From NCBI RefSeq assembly GCF_030816195.1, contig NZ_JAUSXS010000001.1:2441501-2505500 (forward strand): a stretch of DNA of 64,000 nt, in the 5' to 3' direction. Each line of letters begins with the position of its first letter. Position 1 is the stretch's first letter. Of this stretch, positions 42,979 to 53,359 are shown piece after piece. This DNA comes from Pseudomonas sp. W4I3. GTDB taxonomy: Bacteria; Pseudomonadota; Gammaproteobacteria; Pseudomonadales; Pseudomonadaceae. The notes under the pieces are model-generated. The model searched no databases. It had not been told where the DNA came from and saw only the letters and a list, made by a program, of their open reading frames with translations. The translations under genes were made by a program, and so were the position numbers.

Positions 42979-44248
42979 GTTTGGCAGTCTCAAGGATCAG
43001 GATGGCGCGGAAGTCGTTGACGTTGGTGCGGGTCGGCTCGGTGACAACCAAGTCGCCCAAGGCGGCGAAATAGCCGTAGCCGTTGTTGTTATCCAGCTCG
43101 TCGCTGGCGCTCAGGCCCAGGGCTTCGGCGCGGCGGTAGCTGCAGGGGGTCATGATTGCGCCGGCGTTGTCTTCCGAACCGTCGATGCCATCGGTGTCGC
43201 CGGCCAGGGCGTAGACGCCGGGCAGGCCCTTGAGGCTGTCGGTGAGGCTGAGCAGAAACTCTGCGTTGCGCCCGCCACGCCCATTGCCGCGAACGGTGAC
43301 GGTGGTTTCGCCGCCGGAGAGGATCACGCACGGCGCCGCCAATGGCTGGCCGTGCTGCACAATCTGCCGGGCGATACCGGCGTGCACCTTGGCCACGTCG
43401 CGTGCTTCACCTTCGAGGTCGCCGAGGATCAGCGGGCTGAAACCGGCCTGGCGTACTTTCACCGCCACCGCTTCCAGGGACTGCTGCGGCCGGGCGATCA
43501 GTTGGAAGTGGCTGCGGGCGAGCAACGGGTCGCCGGGTTTGACGGTCTCCGACGCGGGGTCCTGCAACCAGTTACGCACCGAGGCGGGAACGTCGATGCT
43601 GTAGCGCTTGAGAATCGCCAGGGCCTGTTGCGAGGTGCTTGGGTCGCCCACCGTGGGGCCGGACGCGATCACCGTCGCCTGGTCACCCGGCACATCGGAA
43701 ATCGCGTAGGTGTAGACCGTTGCGGGCCACGCAGCCTTGGCCAATCGCCCGCCCTTGATCGCCGAGAGGTGCTTGCGCACGCAATTCATCTCGCCAATGG
43801 TCGCGCCGGACTTGAGCAGGGCTTTGTTGATGCTTTGCTTGTCGGCCAGGGTAATGCCTTCGGCGGGCAGGGCGAGCAATGCCGAGCCGCCGCCGGAGAG
43901 CAGGAAAATCACGCGGTCGTCATCGTTCAAATGGCTGATCAGTTCCAGCACGCGTTTGGCCACGGCGAGGCCGGCGGCGTCGGGCACGGGGTGCGCGGCT
44001 TCGACCACTTCGATTTTCTTGCACGGTGCGCCATGGCCGTAGCGGGTGACGACCAGGCCGGACACCTCGCCCTGCCAGCAGTCCTCCACCACCAGCGCCA
44101 TGGCGGCGGCGGCCTTGCCCGCGCCGATCACGATCACGCGGCCACTGCGGTCGGCGGGCAGGTAAGGTTCCAGCACTTGTCGGGGATGGGCGGCGTCGAT
44201 GGCCGTGGCGAACAGCTCGCGAAGCAGGTGTTGTGGATCGACCGACAT
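42968..44248 (-). CDS. ttuD: Glycerate 2-kinase/hydroxypyruvate reductase TtuD
   Basis: A 426-residue MOFRL-family protein. VIVIGAGKAAAAMALVVEDC, FLLSGGGSALLALPAEGI, and the C-terminal ALAGDTDGIDGSEDNAGAI are diagnostic. Often named hydroxypyruvate reductase, this family in fact includes glycerate 2-kinases; here a kinase feeding pyruvate kinase fits best. Overlaps pyk by 11 bases. Confidence 0.92.
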   Translation of the reverse strand: MSVDPQHLLRELFATAIDAAHPRQVLEPYLPADRSGRVIVIGAGKAAAAMALVVEDCWQGEVSGLVVTRYGHGAPCKKIEVVEAAHPVPDAAGLAVAKRVLELISHLNDDDRVIFLLSGGGSALLALPAEGITLADKQSINKALLKSGATIGEMNCVRKHLSAIKGGRLAKAAWPATVYTYAISDVPGDQATVIASGPTVGDPSTSQQALAILKRYSIDVPASVRNWLQDPASETVKPGDPLLARSHFQLIARPQQSLEAVAVKVRQAGFSPLILGDLEGEARDVAKVHAGIARQIVQHGQPLAAPCVILSGGETTVTVRGNGRGGRNAEFLLSLTDSLKGLPGVYALAGDTDGIDGSEDNAGAIMTPCSYRRAEALGLSASDELDNNNGYGYFAALGDLVVTEPTRTNVNDFRAILILETAKHDA

Positions 44249-44314
44249 AAGCGGGCTCCCGGGGGGTTCTTGTTATTAGGGCTGCAGCAATTTCAGACTT
44301 GAAATGGGACTAAA

Positions 44315-44403
44315 TGTGGGAGGGGGCTTGCCCCCGATGACGGTGTGTCAGGTGTAGATGATGTGACTGAAACACTGCTATCGGGGGCAAGCCCCCTCCC
44401 ACA
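44315..44403. repeat. REP doublet, GGGAGGGGGCTTGC family, inward type
   Basis: TGTGGGAGGGGGCTTGCCCC and its inverse lie inside the gcl operon, between glxR and ttuD, with a GACGGTGTGTCAG-type loop. Confidence 0.92.
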
Positions 44404-44425
44404 CTGATTTGCATTTCATTGCGGC

Positions 44426-45316
44426 TTATTTATCGCGAATCGAAAAATTCGCCATATGCTCCAACCCCTTGATCAGCGCCGAGTGGTCCCAGTTACCGCC
44501 GCCAATCGCCGCACAGGTGCTGAACACTTGTTGTGTGCCGGCGGTGTTCGGCAGGTTGATCCCCAGCTCCCTGGCACCGGCCAGCGCCAGGTTGAGGTCC
44601 TTCTGGTGCAGGTTGATGCGAAAGCCTGGGTCAAAGGTGCCCTTGATCATGCGTTCGCCATGCACTTCCAGGATCTTCGACGAGGCAAAGCCGCCCATCA
44701 GCGCTTCACGCACTTTCGCCGGGTCGGCGCCGTTCTTGGAGGCGAACAGCAACGCTTCGGCCACCGCCTGGATATTGAGCGCCACGATGATCTGGTTGGC
44801 GACCTTGGCGGTCTGGCCATCACCGTTACCGCCGACCAGGGTGATGTTCTTGCCCATCGCCTGGAACAGCGGCAGCGCGCGTTCGAAGGTTTGCGGCTCG
44901 CCGCCGACCATGATGCTCAGGGTGCCGGCCTTGGCGCCGACTTCACCACCGGACACGGGTGCATCCAGGTACTGCGCGCCGGTCGCGTTGATTTTTGCCG
45001 CGAACGCCTTGGTGGCGGTGGGTGAGATCGAACTCATGTCGATCACCACCTTGTTGGGCGACAGGCCGGCGGCCACGCCGTCGGCGCGCAACAGCACGTC
45101 TTCGACCTGCGGGGTATCGGGCACCATCACGATGATGAACTCGGCTTCCTGCGCGACTTGCTGCGGGTTGGCCAGGGCCACGGCGCCGGCGCTGATCAAT
45201 TCAGCCGGGGCCTTGCCATGATGCTCGGAGAGGAACAGTTGGTGACCTGCTTTCTGCAGGTTGGCGGCCATGGGTTGGCCCATGATGCCGGTGCCGATAA
45301 ATCCGATTTTAGCCAT
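44426..45316 (-). CDS. glxR: Tartronate semialdehyde reductase GlxR
   Basis: A 296-residue beta-hydroxyacid dehydrogenase: NAD site IGFIGTGIMGQPMAANL, substrate motif DAPVSGGEVGAKAGTL, catalytic Lys in GQTAKVANQI. It reduces tartronate semialdehyde from Gcl to D-glycerate. Third gene of the operon. Confidence 0.95.
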   Translation of the reverse strand: MAKIGFIGTGIMGQPMAANLQKAGHQLFLSEHHGKAPAELISAGAVALANPQQVAQEAEFIIVMVPDTPQVEDVLLRADGVAAGLSPNKVVIDMSSISPTATKAFAAKINATGAQYLDAPVSGGEVGAKAGTLSIMVGGEPQTFERALPLFQAMGKNITLVGGNGDGQTAKVANQIIVALNIQAVAEALLFASKNGADPAKVREALMGGFASSKILEVHGERMIKGTFDPGFRINLHQKDLNLALAGARELGINLPNTAGTQQVFSTCAAIGGGNWDHSALIKGLEHMANFSIRDK

Positions 45317-45343
45317 GAAGAAAATCCTCTTTTTTATTCGATA

Positions 45344-45450
45344 GATCGTTCCCACGCTCTGCGTGGGAATGCCTCTTGTGACGCTCCGCGTCACGCTTTG
45401 GAACGCAGAGCGTTCCTGGCTGAATTCCCACGCAGAGCGTGGGAACGATC
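45344..45450. repeat. Nested palindromic element, GATCGTTCCCACGC family
   Basis: Perfect outer arms of 26 bases (45344-45369 and 45425-45450) are themselves partly palindromic (CCCACGC/GCGTGGG). Inside are two further hairpins, GTGACGC/GCGTCAC (45378-45394) and GGAACGC/GCGTTCC (45400-45417). It lies in the hyi-glxR spacer and differs from both REP families. Confidence 0.85.
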
Positions 45451-45458
45451 AGTGGGCG

Positions 45459-46241
45459 TTAAATGGCGTTGTGAGTTTTGAGCCAGCCAAGACCGGCTTC
45501 GGTGGTGGTCAACGGCTTGTATTCACAGCCGACCCAACCCGCGTAGCCAATGCGGTCCAGATGCTCGAACAGGAAGCGGTAGTTGATCTCACCGGTGCCC
45601 GGTTCGTTGCGCCCCGGGTTGTCGGCCAGCTGGATGTGGTTGATCTCGCCCAGGTGCGTGGCCATGGTGCGGGCCAGGTCGCCCTCCATGATTTGCATGT
45701 GATAGATGTCGTATTGCAGGAACAGGTTGTCACTGCCCACCTGCTCGCGAATCGACAGCGCCTGCGCGGTGTTGTTGAGGTAGAAACCCGGAATGTCGCG
45801 GGTGTTGATCATCTCCATCACCAGCTTGATGCCCACCGCCTGCAACTTCTCGGCGGCGTACTTGAGGTTGGCGACGAAGGTCTTTTCCACGGTTTCGTCA
45901 TCCACGCCCTGCGGCCGGATGCCCGCCAGGCAGTTGACCTGGGTGTTGCCCAGCACCTGCGCGTAGGCGATGGCCAGCTTGACCCCGGCGCGGAATTCCT
46001 CGACCCGGTCGGGGTGGCAGGCCAGGCCGCGTTCGCCTTTGGCCCAGTCACCGGCCGGCAGGTTGAACAGCACCTGGGTCAGGCCGTTGGCGTCGAGCTG
46101 CGCCTTGATCTCGGCTGAGCTGAATTCATACGGGAACAGATATTCCACGCCCTGAAAGCCCGCATCGGCGGCCGCTTTGAAGCGGGCAAGGAAATCCTGT
46201 TCGGTAAACAACATGGACAGGTTGGCGGCAAAGCGCGGCAT
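45459..46241 (-). CDS. hyi: Hydroxypyruvate isomerase Hyi
   Basis: A 260-residue TIM-barrel isomerase: RFAANLSMLFTEQDFLARF, FNLPAGDWAKGERGLACHP, EMINTRDIPGFYL, and HIQLADNPGRNEPGTGEI. It interconverts hydroxypyruvate and tartronate semialdehyde. Second gene of the operon, 10 bases after gcl. Confidence 0.95.
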   Translation of the reverse strand: MPRFAANLSMLFTEQDFLARFKAAADAGFQGVEYLFPYEFSSAEIKAQLDANGLTQVLFNLPAGDWAKGERGLACHPDRVEEFRAGVKLAIAYAQVLGNTQVNCLAGIRPQGVDDETVEKTFVANLKYAAEKLQAVGIKLVMEMINTRDIPGFYLNNTAQALSIREQVGSDNLFLQYDIYHMQIMEGDLARTMATHLGEINHIQLADNPGRNEPGTGEINYRFLFEHLDRIGYAGWVGCEYKPLTTTEAGLGWLKTHNAI

Positions 46242-46251
46242 AGGGTTCTCC

Positions 46252-48027
<1,776 letters not shown>

Positions 48028-48054
48028 GGTTTTGGTGCCTCTTGCGTTTTGTAA

Positions 48055-48064
48055 TTGTATACAA
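48055..48064. promoter_or_regulatory. Operator-like palindrome TTGTATACAA, gcl side
   Basis: A perfect 10-base palindrome 28-37 bases before the gcl start, identical to the one at 48183-48192. The form TNGTATACNA is typical of GntR (FadR-type) operators. The regulator is not identified. Confidence 0.6.
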
Positions 48065-48182
48065 GTGGTGTCTGGACAAAGTGTATTCACGGCGAGCAAC
48101 GCAGGTCAATGCATTTTATAAACTGGCCTTTGCGTTCGTCGGAACGGCTTTTTTCGACGTATGGAAGGTTTTTCTGGAAATA

Positions 48183-48192
48183 TTGTATACAA
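48183..48192. promoter_or_regulatory. Operator-like palindrome TTGTATACAA, glcG side
   Basis: The second identical palindrome, 128 bases from the first and 92 bases before the GlcG-like gene. Two copies in an AT-rich 256-base divergent spacer suggest joint control by one regulator. Confidence 0.6.
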
Positions 48193-48283
48193 AAACAAAT
48201 GTCATTGTGTTCTATTTGTTTGATCGAGCATCTGAACAAACAGACCTCCATCGCATTCCCAATAACAAAAGAAGGACGGCACC

Positions 48284-48724
48284 ATGAGCGCTTTAACCTT
48301 GAAACTCGCCACCCAACTGGCCGGCCAGGCCCTCGTCGCAGGGCGTACCATTTCGGCCGCGCCGCTGACCATTGCAGTGCTCGACAGTGGCGGCCACCTG
48401 GTGACCCTGCAACGCGAAGATGGCGCCAGCCTGTTGCGCCCGCAGATCGCCATCGGCAAGGCCTGGGGCGCGATTGCCCTGGGCAAGGGCTCGCGCCTGC
48501 TGGCGCTGGATGCGCAGCAGCGGCCGGCATTTATCGCGGCGTTGAACAGCCTGGGGCAGGGCAGTGTGGTGCCGGCGCCCGGTGGCGTGTTGATTCGGAA
48601 TCAGGACGGTGTGGTGCTGGGGGCGATCGGGATCAGCGGGGATACGTCGGATATTGACGAGCAGTGCGCGATTACCGCGATCGAAGGGGTGGGGTTGATG
48701 GCGGATGCGGGGGTGTCAGCTTAA
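48284..48724 (+). CDS. GlcG/HbpS-family protein (DUF336)
   Basis: A 146-residue GlcG/HbpS-fold protein: APLTIAVLDSGGHLVTLQREDGAS, GKAWGAIALGKGSR, and VLGAIGISGDTSDIDEQCA. The family sits next to glycolate/glyoxylate genes; its activity is unknown. Divergent from gcl and likely co-regulated through the twin palindromes. Confidence 0.88.
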   Translation: MSALTLKLATQLAGQALVAGRTISAAPLTIAVLDSGGHLVTLQREDGASLLRPQIAIGKAWGAIALGKGSRLLALDAQQRPAFIAALNSLGQGSVVPAPGGVLIRNQDGVVLGAIGISGDTSDIDEQCAITAIEGVGLMADAGVSA

Positions 48725-48748
48725 GTATTGAGTGGCTGTCAGGTCGCT

Positions 48749-48838
48749 ATCGGGGGCAAGCCCCCTCCCACACTTGATCGGGTTTACACATTTCTATTTG
48801 AGAATACAGTCAAATGTGGGAGGGGGCTTGCCCCCGAT
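48749..48838. repeat. REP doublet, GGGAGGGGGCTTGC family, outward type
   Basis: Here the arms are reversed: ATCGGGGGCAAGCCCCCTCC first, TGTGGGAGGGGGCTTGCCCC second, around 42 bases. The spacer resembles those at 53287-53328 and 58432-58473. Confidence 0.9.
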
Positions 48839-48859
48839 TAGCCCAGGCACTGCGGTGCA

Positions 48860-49465
48860 TCAGTCCGGCTCACAGCCCTTGAGCACCAGCCGGATAATGG
48901 TCTGCGCGGCCGCCTCATAGTCCGCTTCATCCAGCTTGGCCTTGCCGGTCACTGCTGAAATCTGCCAGTCAAAATCCGCGTAGGTCTGGGTGGCGGCCCA
49001 GATGCTGAACATCAGGTGGTTAGGATCGATCGCCGCGATCAGGCCACGGTCGACCCAGTTCTGGATGCAGTCGATATTGTGCTTGGCCTGGGCATTGAGC
49101 TGTTCGACCTGTTCGGCGCTCAGGTGCGGGGCGCCGTGCATGATTTCGCTGGCGAACACTTTGGAGGCAAACGGCAGGTCGCGGGAGATGCGGATTTTCG
49201 AGCGAATGTAGTTGCTCAACACTTCCTTGGGCTCGCCTTCGGGGTTGAATGGCGTGGAAGCCGCCAGGATCGGCTCGATGATGCTTTCGAGCACCTCGCG
49301 ATAGAGGTTGTCCTTGGACTTGAAGTAGTAATAGACGTTGGGCTTGGGCAGCCCCGCCTTGGCGGCGATGTCGCTGGTTTTGGTCGCGGCGAAGCCCTTG
49401 TCGGCAAACTCCTCGCTCGCCGCCCGCAGGATTTTTTCTTTGTTGCGCTCGCGAATGGTGCTCAT
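48860..49465 (-). CDS. TetR-family regulator near the gcl cluster
   Basis: A 201-residue TetR regulator: helix-turn-helix ATKTSDIAAKAGLPKPNVYYYFKSKDNLYREV and a RutR/YcdC-like C-terminal domain (KVFASEIMHGAPHLS). RutR-type proteins sense nitrogenous bases, so purine-derived glyoxylate metabolism is a fitting context. Position next to the gcl block matches PA1504. Whether it binds the TTGTATACAA sites is unknown (those look more like GntR sites). Confidence 0.88.
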   Translation of the reverse strand: MSTIRERNKEKILRAASEEFADKGFAATKTSDIAAKAGLPKPNVYYYFKSKDNLYREVLESIIEPILAASTPFNPEGEPKEVLSNYIRSKIRISRDLPFASKVFASEIMHGAPHLSAEQVEQLNAQAKHNIDCIQNWVDRGLIAAIDPNHLMFSIWAATQTYADFDWQISAVTGKAKLDEADYEAAAQTIIRLVLKGCEPD

Positions 49466-49600
49466 AAACCAGGAACTTCCTTGCCATGACAGGCGGTTGC
49501 GCATGGTAGCACCGGCTATCTGCGGGTCTCAACAATGCACCCGTAAAGCATTGCGCCGCGCTATGCTCTCGCCATCTCTTACTTAACGGATACCCGATTC

Positions 49601-50515
49601 ATGGCAGGAAGCAGCTTGTTGGTTTTGCTTGACGATATCGCCGCGGTACTCGATGACGTGGCCCTGATGACCAAGGTGGCCGCCAAGAAGACCGCCGGCG
49701 TGCTCGGCGATGACTTGGCGCTTAACGCCCAGCAGGTTTCCGGCGTGCGTGCCGAGCGGGAAATCCCGGTGGTGTGGGCGGTGGCCAAGGGCTCGTTTCT
49801 GAACAAACTGATCCTGGTGCCGGCTGCCTTGCTGATCAGCGCGTTTGCGCCATGGGCGGTGACGCCGTTGCTGATGCTGGGCGGCGCCTACCTGTGTTTC
49901 GAAGGTTTCGAAAAACTCGCCCACAAGTTTCTGCACAGCAAGGCTGACGATCAGGCTGAACATGCGCAGTTGACCGAAGCGGTGGCCGACCCGGCGACAG
50001 ACCTGGTGGCCTTCGAAAAGGACAAGATCAAAGGCGCGGTCCGTACCGATTTCATCCTCTCGGCCGAAATCATTGCGATCACCCTGGGTACCGTGGCGGA
50101 TGCACCGTTGATGCAGCAGGTGATTGTGCTGTCGGGTATCGCGATTGTGATGACTATCGGCGTCTATGGCCTGGTGGCCGGCATCGTCAAACTGGATGAC
50201 CTGGGCCTGTGGCTGGTGCAGAAACCCGGCCAGGTGGCGCGCAGCATCGGCGGTGCGATTTTGCGCGCGGCGCCGTACATGATGAAGAGCCTGTCGGTGA
50301 TCGGCACGGCGGCAATGTTCCTGGTCGGCGGCGGGATTCTCACCCACGGCGTGCCGGTGGTGCATCACTGGATCGAAAGCGTCAGCCAGAGCATGGGCGG
50401 GCTGGCGTGGTTGGTGCCGACGCTGCTCAATGCAGTGGCGGGGATAATCGCAGGCGCGGTAGTGCTGGCCGTGGTCAGGGTGGTCGGCAAGGGCTGGAAA
50501 GCGCTCAGGGCATAA
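49601..50515 (+). CDS. DUF808 family membrane protein (YedI-like)
   Basis: A 304-residue inner-membrane protein with the family start [22 protein letters not shown] and [25 protein letters not shown], then five to six hydrophobic segments. Function unknown. A bidirectional terminator follows. Confidence 0.9.
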   Translation: MAGSSLLVLLDDIAAVLDDVALMTKVAAKKTAGVLGDDLALNAQQVSGVRAEREIPVVWAVAKGSFLNKLILVPAALLISAFAPWAVTPLLMLGGAYLCFEGFEKLAHKFLHSKADDQAEHAQLTEAVADPATDLVAFEKDKIKGAVRTDFILSAEIIAITLGTVADAPLMQQVIVLSGIAIVMTIGVYGLVAGIVKLDDLGLWLVQKPGQVARSIGGAILRAAPYMMKSLSVIGTAAMFLVGGGILTHGVPVVHHWIESVSQSMGGLAWLVPTLLNAVAGIIAGAVVLAVVRVVGKGWKALRA

Positions 50516-50526
50516 ATTGACGCGCA

Positions 50527-50560
50527 CAAAAAAGGCCATTCGATTGAATGGCCTTTTTTT
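50527..50560. terminator. Bidirectional terminator between DUF808 gene and mlaA
   Basis: AAAAAAGGCCATTC/GAATGGCCTTTTTT with a GATT loop, flanked by A and T runs, between convergent genes. Confidence 0.92.
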
Positions 50561-50570
50561 CGCCTTTTAA

Positions 50571-51359
50571 TTACTCGGCGATCTGCAACTTGCGCGATTC
50601 GGTGTAGATATAGCGCACCTTCTCATACTCGAACGGTGAGTTCATCTGGCCGTAGCGGAAGCTGGTCTGGTAGCGCTTGTCTACGGCGCGCAGGGCCCAG
50701 ATTTCCGGGTGATTGGAGCTGACTTCGGACACGTTGAGGAAGTTGATCTGCGACTCGGCGGTGTAGTCCACCAGCAAACCGCCGGTGTCGCGCACGTTCG
50801 ACGGGCCAAAGATCGGCAGCACCACGTAGGCCCCGCCCGGCACGCCGTAGAAGCCCAGGGTCTGGCCGAAGTCTTCGCTCTGGCGCGGCAGGCCCATGGC
50901 GGTGGCCGGGTCCCACAGGCCGGCGATGCCGAGGGTGGTGTTGACCAGCAAGCGTCCGGTGGTCTCCAGGGAGCGATGGCCCTTGAGTTGCAGCAGGCTG
51001 TTCAACAGGTTGGGCACGTCGCCCAGGTTGTTGAAGAAGTTGCTCACGCCGGTGCGCAGGAAGCTCGGTGTGACGTAGCGGTAACCGTCCACCACGGGCA
51101 GGAACACCCATTGGTCGAAGCGATAGTTGAAGTGGTACACGCGGCGGTTCCACGACTCCAGCGGGTCATAGACGTTGAGCGCGGTCAGCGATGAGCGCTC
51201 GAATTCACGCTGGTCCAGGCCTGCGTTGAATTTGAGTTTGGTCAACGGTTCCTTGAAACCGTCGGCATCGACCTTGACCGGTTCATGGGCCTTGCTGTTG
51301 TCGGCATTGGCCACGCCAGCGCACATCAGTGCGGCAAGCAGCAGAAGATATTTAGCCAC
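50571..51359 (-). CDS. mlaA: MlaA/VacJ outer-membrane phospholipid transport protein
   Basis: A 262-residue MlaA: NVYDPLESWNRRVYHFNYRFDQ, FFNNLGDVPNLLNSLLQLK and FGQTLGFYGVPGGAYVVLPIFGPS are diagnostic. It removes phospholipids from the outer leaflet and passes them to MlaC. E. coli MlaA is a lipoprotein; here the signal (ending ANADN, cut after VANA) lacks a proper lipobox. The GTG start overlaps the upstream hydrolase gene by eight bases. The mlaFEDCB genes are elsewhere. Confidence 0.92.
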   Translation of the reverse strand: MAKYLLLLAALMCAGVANADNSKAHEPVKVDADGFKEPLTKLKFNAGLDQREFERSSLTALNVYDPLESWNRRVYHFNYRFDQWVFLPVVDGYRYVTPSFLRTGVSNFFNNLGDVPNLLNSLLQLKGHRSLETTGRLLVNTTLGIAGLWDPATAMGLPRQSEDFGQTLGFYGVPGGAYVVLPIFGPSNVRDTGGLLVDYTAESQINFLNVSEVSSNHPEIWALRAVDKRYQTSFRYGQMNSPFEYEKVRYIYTESRKLQIAE

Positions 51360-52650
51360 GGAAGAACTCCAGCATGGCGTCGGCGTTGACGCGGTAATTG
51401 AGGTTGCCGCAGTGGCCGCCCAGCGGGTAGACGGTCAAGCGATCGCCGAAGGTTTTACGCAGGAAACCCAGGTCGCCCGGGCCCAGGATGACGTCGTCGG
51501 CGTTATGCATCACCGCGATCTTCGGGCTGGCGTGCAGGTAATCCTTGAGTGCATACAGGCTTACCTGGTCCACCAGTTGCAGCAGGCTGCCACCGTCGGA
51601 ACGGGCGCGCCACATCGGGATCACCTGTTCGGTGAGGTAGCAGTCGAAGTCGCATTGCAGGGCACGCTTGAGGAACGGCGTGAGGCTGGTGCCTTCGGTG
51701 ATCGGGTATTTGGGCGGGATGATCAGGCCACGGCGGTTGATCAGGTCCGAGGTAAAGGCGATGTCGGCGGCGGAGAAGCGGAACGAGGTGCCGATCAGCA
51801 TGGCCATCTGTTCGTTGGTCAGGTGCTGCTTGGATTGCTGGAAGTCGTAGAGCAGGGCGTCATTGAGGTCAATGTAGCCCTTCTGCTGGAAGTAGCGGGT
51901 CAGCTTGCTCAACACCAGCTCATAAAAGGTGGTGGTGTTGTTGATGCCCTTGACCTCGGTCTGCACCAGCTTGTCGAGGTTGGTGATCGAGGTGTAGAGG
52001 TTGACCGGCGGATTGAGCAGCAGCACTTTCTTGAAGTTGAAGCTGCGACGGGTTTCGTCGAGCTTGCTGACAAACGCCGCATCCAGGGCGCCCAGGCTGT
52101 AGCCGGTGAGGTAGAAATCGGTGACGGGCAGCGAGGCGTTCTGCGCGCGTACGGCCTGCATCACGCGGTACATGTCTTCGGCGTCTTCCTGGGTGATACC
52201 CGGGGTGGCGAAGCGCGAGGCGGCGCTGATGAAGTCAAAGCTGGTCGGTGAGGACAACTGCACCACGTGGTAACCGGCCTGGTAATACAGTTTCTTCAGG
52301 TACTCGTTGATGCTGCTGTCAAACCGCGCACCGGTGCCGGCGATCAGGAAGATCAGCGGTGCGGCGCGGTCCTGCTTGGCGATACGGTAGGTGAGTTTCT
52401 TCACCGCCCAGAAGTTGTCCGGCAGGCTGAACTCGCGCTCAGGGCGCATGTTCAAGGTGTAGTCGGACTGATTGATCTCGTCGTCAGTCGGCAAGGTTGG
52501 CCGAAGATCGGGTGGAGTAGTGGCGATGGTCGCTTCGAACGGGTTGGTCAAAGGGTAGCCATAGCTGGCCTGGTCGATATCGACGGCCAGTGCTGACGCA
52601 CTCAAAAAAAGGCTGCCCAGCAAGGCAGCACAGCGCAAGGAACGGAGCAT
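51352..52650 (-). CDS. Secreted alpha/beta-hydrolase coupled to mlaA
   Basis: A 432-residue exported protein (signal peptide about 1-22). A lipase-like nucleophile elbow GYSLG has S185; VMHNADDVILGPGD and PLGGHCGN near the C terminus supply candidate Asp and His, and FLIAGTGARFDSS the oxyanion region. Homologues are sometimes labelled serine/threonine kinase, but no kinase motif is visible. Translational overlap with mlaA suggests an envelope-lipid task. Confidence 0.75.
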   Translation of the reverse strand: MLRSLRCAALLGSLFLSASALAVDIDQASYGYPLTNPFEATIATTPPDLRPTLPTDDEINQSDYTLNMRPEREFSLPDNFWAVKKLTYRIAKQDRAAPLIFLIAGTGARFDSSINEYLKKLYYQAGYHVVQLSSPTSFDFISAASRFATPGITQEDAEDMYRVMQAVRAQNASLPVTDFYLTGYSLGALDAAFVSKLDETRRSFNFKKVLLLNPPVNLYTSITNLDKLVQTEVKGINNTTTFYELVLSKLTRYFQQKGYIDLNDALLYDFQQSKQHLTNEQMAMLIGTSFRFSAADIAFTSDLINRRGLIIPPKYPITEGTSLTPFLKRALQCDFDCYLTEQVIPMWRARSDGGSLLQLVDQVSLYALKDYLHASPKIAVMHNADDVILGPGDLGFLRKTFGDRLTVYPLGGHCGNLNYRVNADAMLEFFRG

Positions 52651-52885
52651 GACTTAATCCCTAAGAGGAAAGGTGCTGAATGAAATTCGCAGGCTATGAC
52701 CACCGCGTTGCCACCGAAGTGCCAGCCCTCGGCACGAAAAGTCGGAAAAAAACGTCGGAATCAGAGTAATAGCTGCCAGACGATACACTTTGCCACGCAT
52801 TGATGAACAGATATCTGCGCAGACACCTTGCTAACGGCCGCCGTGGGATTAAGCTGAGCGCCGTTTTTGCCTATCGGAGTGCCCC

Positions 52886-53254
52886 ATGTCCCGCCGCTTG
52901 CCGTTTATCCTGCTGCTTATCGCCCTGCCGTTATGGTTGGCGGCCAGTTACGCCGCGCGTTATGGCTTCATGGAGGACGGGCAGTGGGTCGGTCTCTGTG
53001 CGGATGAGGCCAGCCGCTGGGAGTGCCAGGTGCGTTCGAACCTGGGGCTGATGATTCATTTCAAGGTACTGGGTTGGGCGGCGTTGATCACGTCGGTGCT
53101 GGCGTTTTTCGTGCCGGGCCGTGCGGGTTGGGCCTTGGCGGTGCTGGGAATGGTGTTCGGGTTGCCGGCGTTGGCGCTCTACAACACCACTTTTGCGGTG
53201 TTTGCGGTGGTGATTGCGGGGTTGCGGTTGGTCAGAAAACCTCGCGTCGCCTGA
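52886..53254 (+). CDS. Small membrane protein, unknown
   Basis: A 122-residue protein with three hydrophobic segments (5-24, 60-77, 82-112) and two cysteines in the first outside loop (GLCADE, WECQV) that could form a disulfide. No family recognised. Divergent from the hydrolase-mlaA pair; a REP doublet follows. Confidence 0.7.
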   Translation: MSRRLPFILLLIALPLWLAASYAARYGFMEDGQWVGLCADEASRWECQVRSNLGLMIHFKVLGWAALITSVLAFFVPGRAGWALAVLGMVFGLPALALYNTTFAVFAVVIAGLRLVRKPRVA

Positions 53255-53262
53255 CAGGGCCA

Positions 53263-53352
53263 ATCGGGGGCAAGCCCCCTCCCACATTTGACCGTATTCA
53301 CAAAAAGAAATGTGTGAACCCAATCAAGTGTGGGAGGGGGCTTGCCCCCGAT
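53263..53352. repeat. REP doublet, GGGAGGGGGCTTGC family, outward type
   Basis: Outward arms around the spacer TTTGACCGTATTCACA to TGTGTGAACCCAATC, which is shared with 58408-58497. It lies between the small membrane protein gene and the end of the convergent GH17 gene. Confidence 0.92.
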
Positions 53353-53359
53353 GGCGGTG

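Noticed and set aside
51352..52650. Serine/threonine protein kinase
   Set aside because: No kinase P-loop, HRD or DFG motif can be found; the sequence has a lipase-type GYSLG elbow and a signal peptide.
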